The notes under the pieces: generated by a model | What the model was told of the DNA's origin: nothing | Seen by the model: the letters and a program-made list of their open reading frames with translations, nothing else | Databases searched by the model: none | Assembly (NCBI GenBank): GCA_017454565.1 | Contig: JAFTCS010000258.1 | Span: 1-6,146, forward strand | Reading direction: 5' to 3' | Origin: Clostridia bacterium | GTDB lineage: Bacteria > Bacillota > Clostridia > Oscillospirales > Acutalibacteraceae | Length of the DNA: 6,146 bases | Shown here: positions 5,895-6,146 of the stretch, piece by piece | Layout of the letters: the number at the start of each line of letters is the position of its first letter | Position numbering within the stretch: the stretch's first letter is position 1 | Made by a program: the position numbers and the translations under genes

Positions 5895-6146
5895 TTAGCC
5901 TGCGGTCTCTTCTTTTTTCTTTTTCAGTTTGGGCATCATAACAAGTGTGGTGCCGATGATACCAAGAGCCAGTCCGCCAATACCGGCCAGAGCAAGGTAG
6001 CCGGCGTTAAAGGCTGATGCCGTTGAGGCAGGCTCGCCTGATGTGTTGGCTCCTGTCGAAGTGGATTCTGCCAAAGCTGTTTCGTCGCCCTTCCAGAAGA
6101 GATACATGCCCTTGTTGTCGTCACGGTAGCAATAAGCGGTTTCGTC
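5895..6146 (-). CDS. C-terminal end of a membrane-anchored extracellular protein (5' part outside window)
   Basis: The frame is open from the right edge to a TAA at 5895-5897, giving 83 visible residues. The internal Met codon at 6105-6107 is not taken as the start, because the frame continues upstream in protein-like sequence (DETAYCYRDDNKG) and no ribosome binding site precedes it. In order, the fragment shows an aromatic-rich segment (YLFWKGDETA), a Ser/Thr/Ala/Gly-rich linker, a Gly/Ala/Leu-rich transmembrane helix (about residues 43-65) and a basic tail, KLKKKKEETAG. This is a type I membrane anchor without LPXTG. DETA occurs twice, 20 residues apart, which may mark the end of a short repeat. 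The extracellular domain lies outside the window, so no function can be given. A strong terminator follows. Confidence 0.8.
   Translation of the reverse strand, partial: DETAYCYRDDNKGMYLFWKGDETALAESTSTGANTSGEPASTASAFNAGYLALAGIGGLALGIIGTTLVMMPKLKKKKEETAG

Noticed and set aside
5936..6124. A 62-codon minus-strand open frame overlapping the right-edge gene
   Set aside because: It lies in another frame of the same strand and gives a low-complexity translation. The frame ending at 5895 has a proper membrane helix and basic tail and is followed by the terminator.

Overview
The window reads as a piece of a Gram-positive Clostridia genome, most likely a gut or rumen Ruminococcus-like Firmicute. This is inferred from AGGAGG-type ribosome binding sites 7 nt from the start codons, consensus sigma-A promoters, moderate base composition in genes with AT-rich intergenic DNA, a BspA-type leucine-rich repeat surface protein, and an NRPS of the style common in gut Clostridia. 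No marker gene fixes the species.

Every intact gene is on the minus strand, so transcription runs from right to left. At the right edge (5895-6146) is the C-terminal end of an extracellular, membrane-anchored protein. A strong hairpin terminator follows at 5790-5830. Next is a complete 607-residue secreted protein (3746-5569) with about 19 tandem 23-residue LRR_5/BspA-like repeats and a C-terminal membrane anchor. It has its own perfect-consensus promoter (TTGACA-17-TATAAT) and a hairpin terminator at 3663-3696. A 444-bp intergenic stretch (3302-3745) holds the terminator, the decayed 3' end of a plus-strand gene, and a well-formed promoter for the next gene bracketed by two palindromes.

The left half (1-3301) is one long open frame with no stop that runs off the left edge. 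It is the first 1100 residues of a nonribosomal peptide synthetase with the order adenylation (A1) - carrier protein (PCP1) - condensation (C) - start of a second adenylation domain (A2). It has no N-terminal condensation domain, so it looks like the initiating subunit of an assembly line. The A1 pocket lacks the aspartate (Asp235 in GrsA numbering) that holds the alpha-amino group of ordinary amino-acid substrates. The first building block may therefore be an aryl, acyl, beta-amino or otherwise non-alpha-amino acid. The rest of the cluster must lie to the left of the window.

The surface-protein genes and the NRPS are separated by terminators and have separate promoters, so the sequence gives no sign that they work together. 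The most notable points are the atypical A1 specificity pocket, the two-palindrome NRPS promoter and the plus-strand gene remnant beside it.
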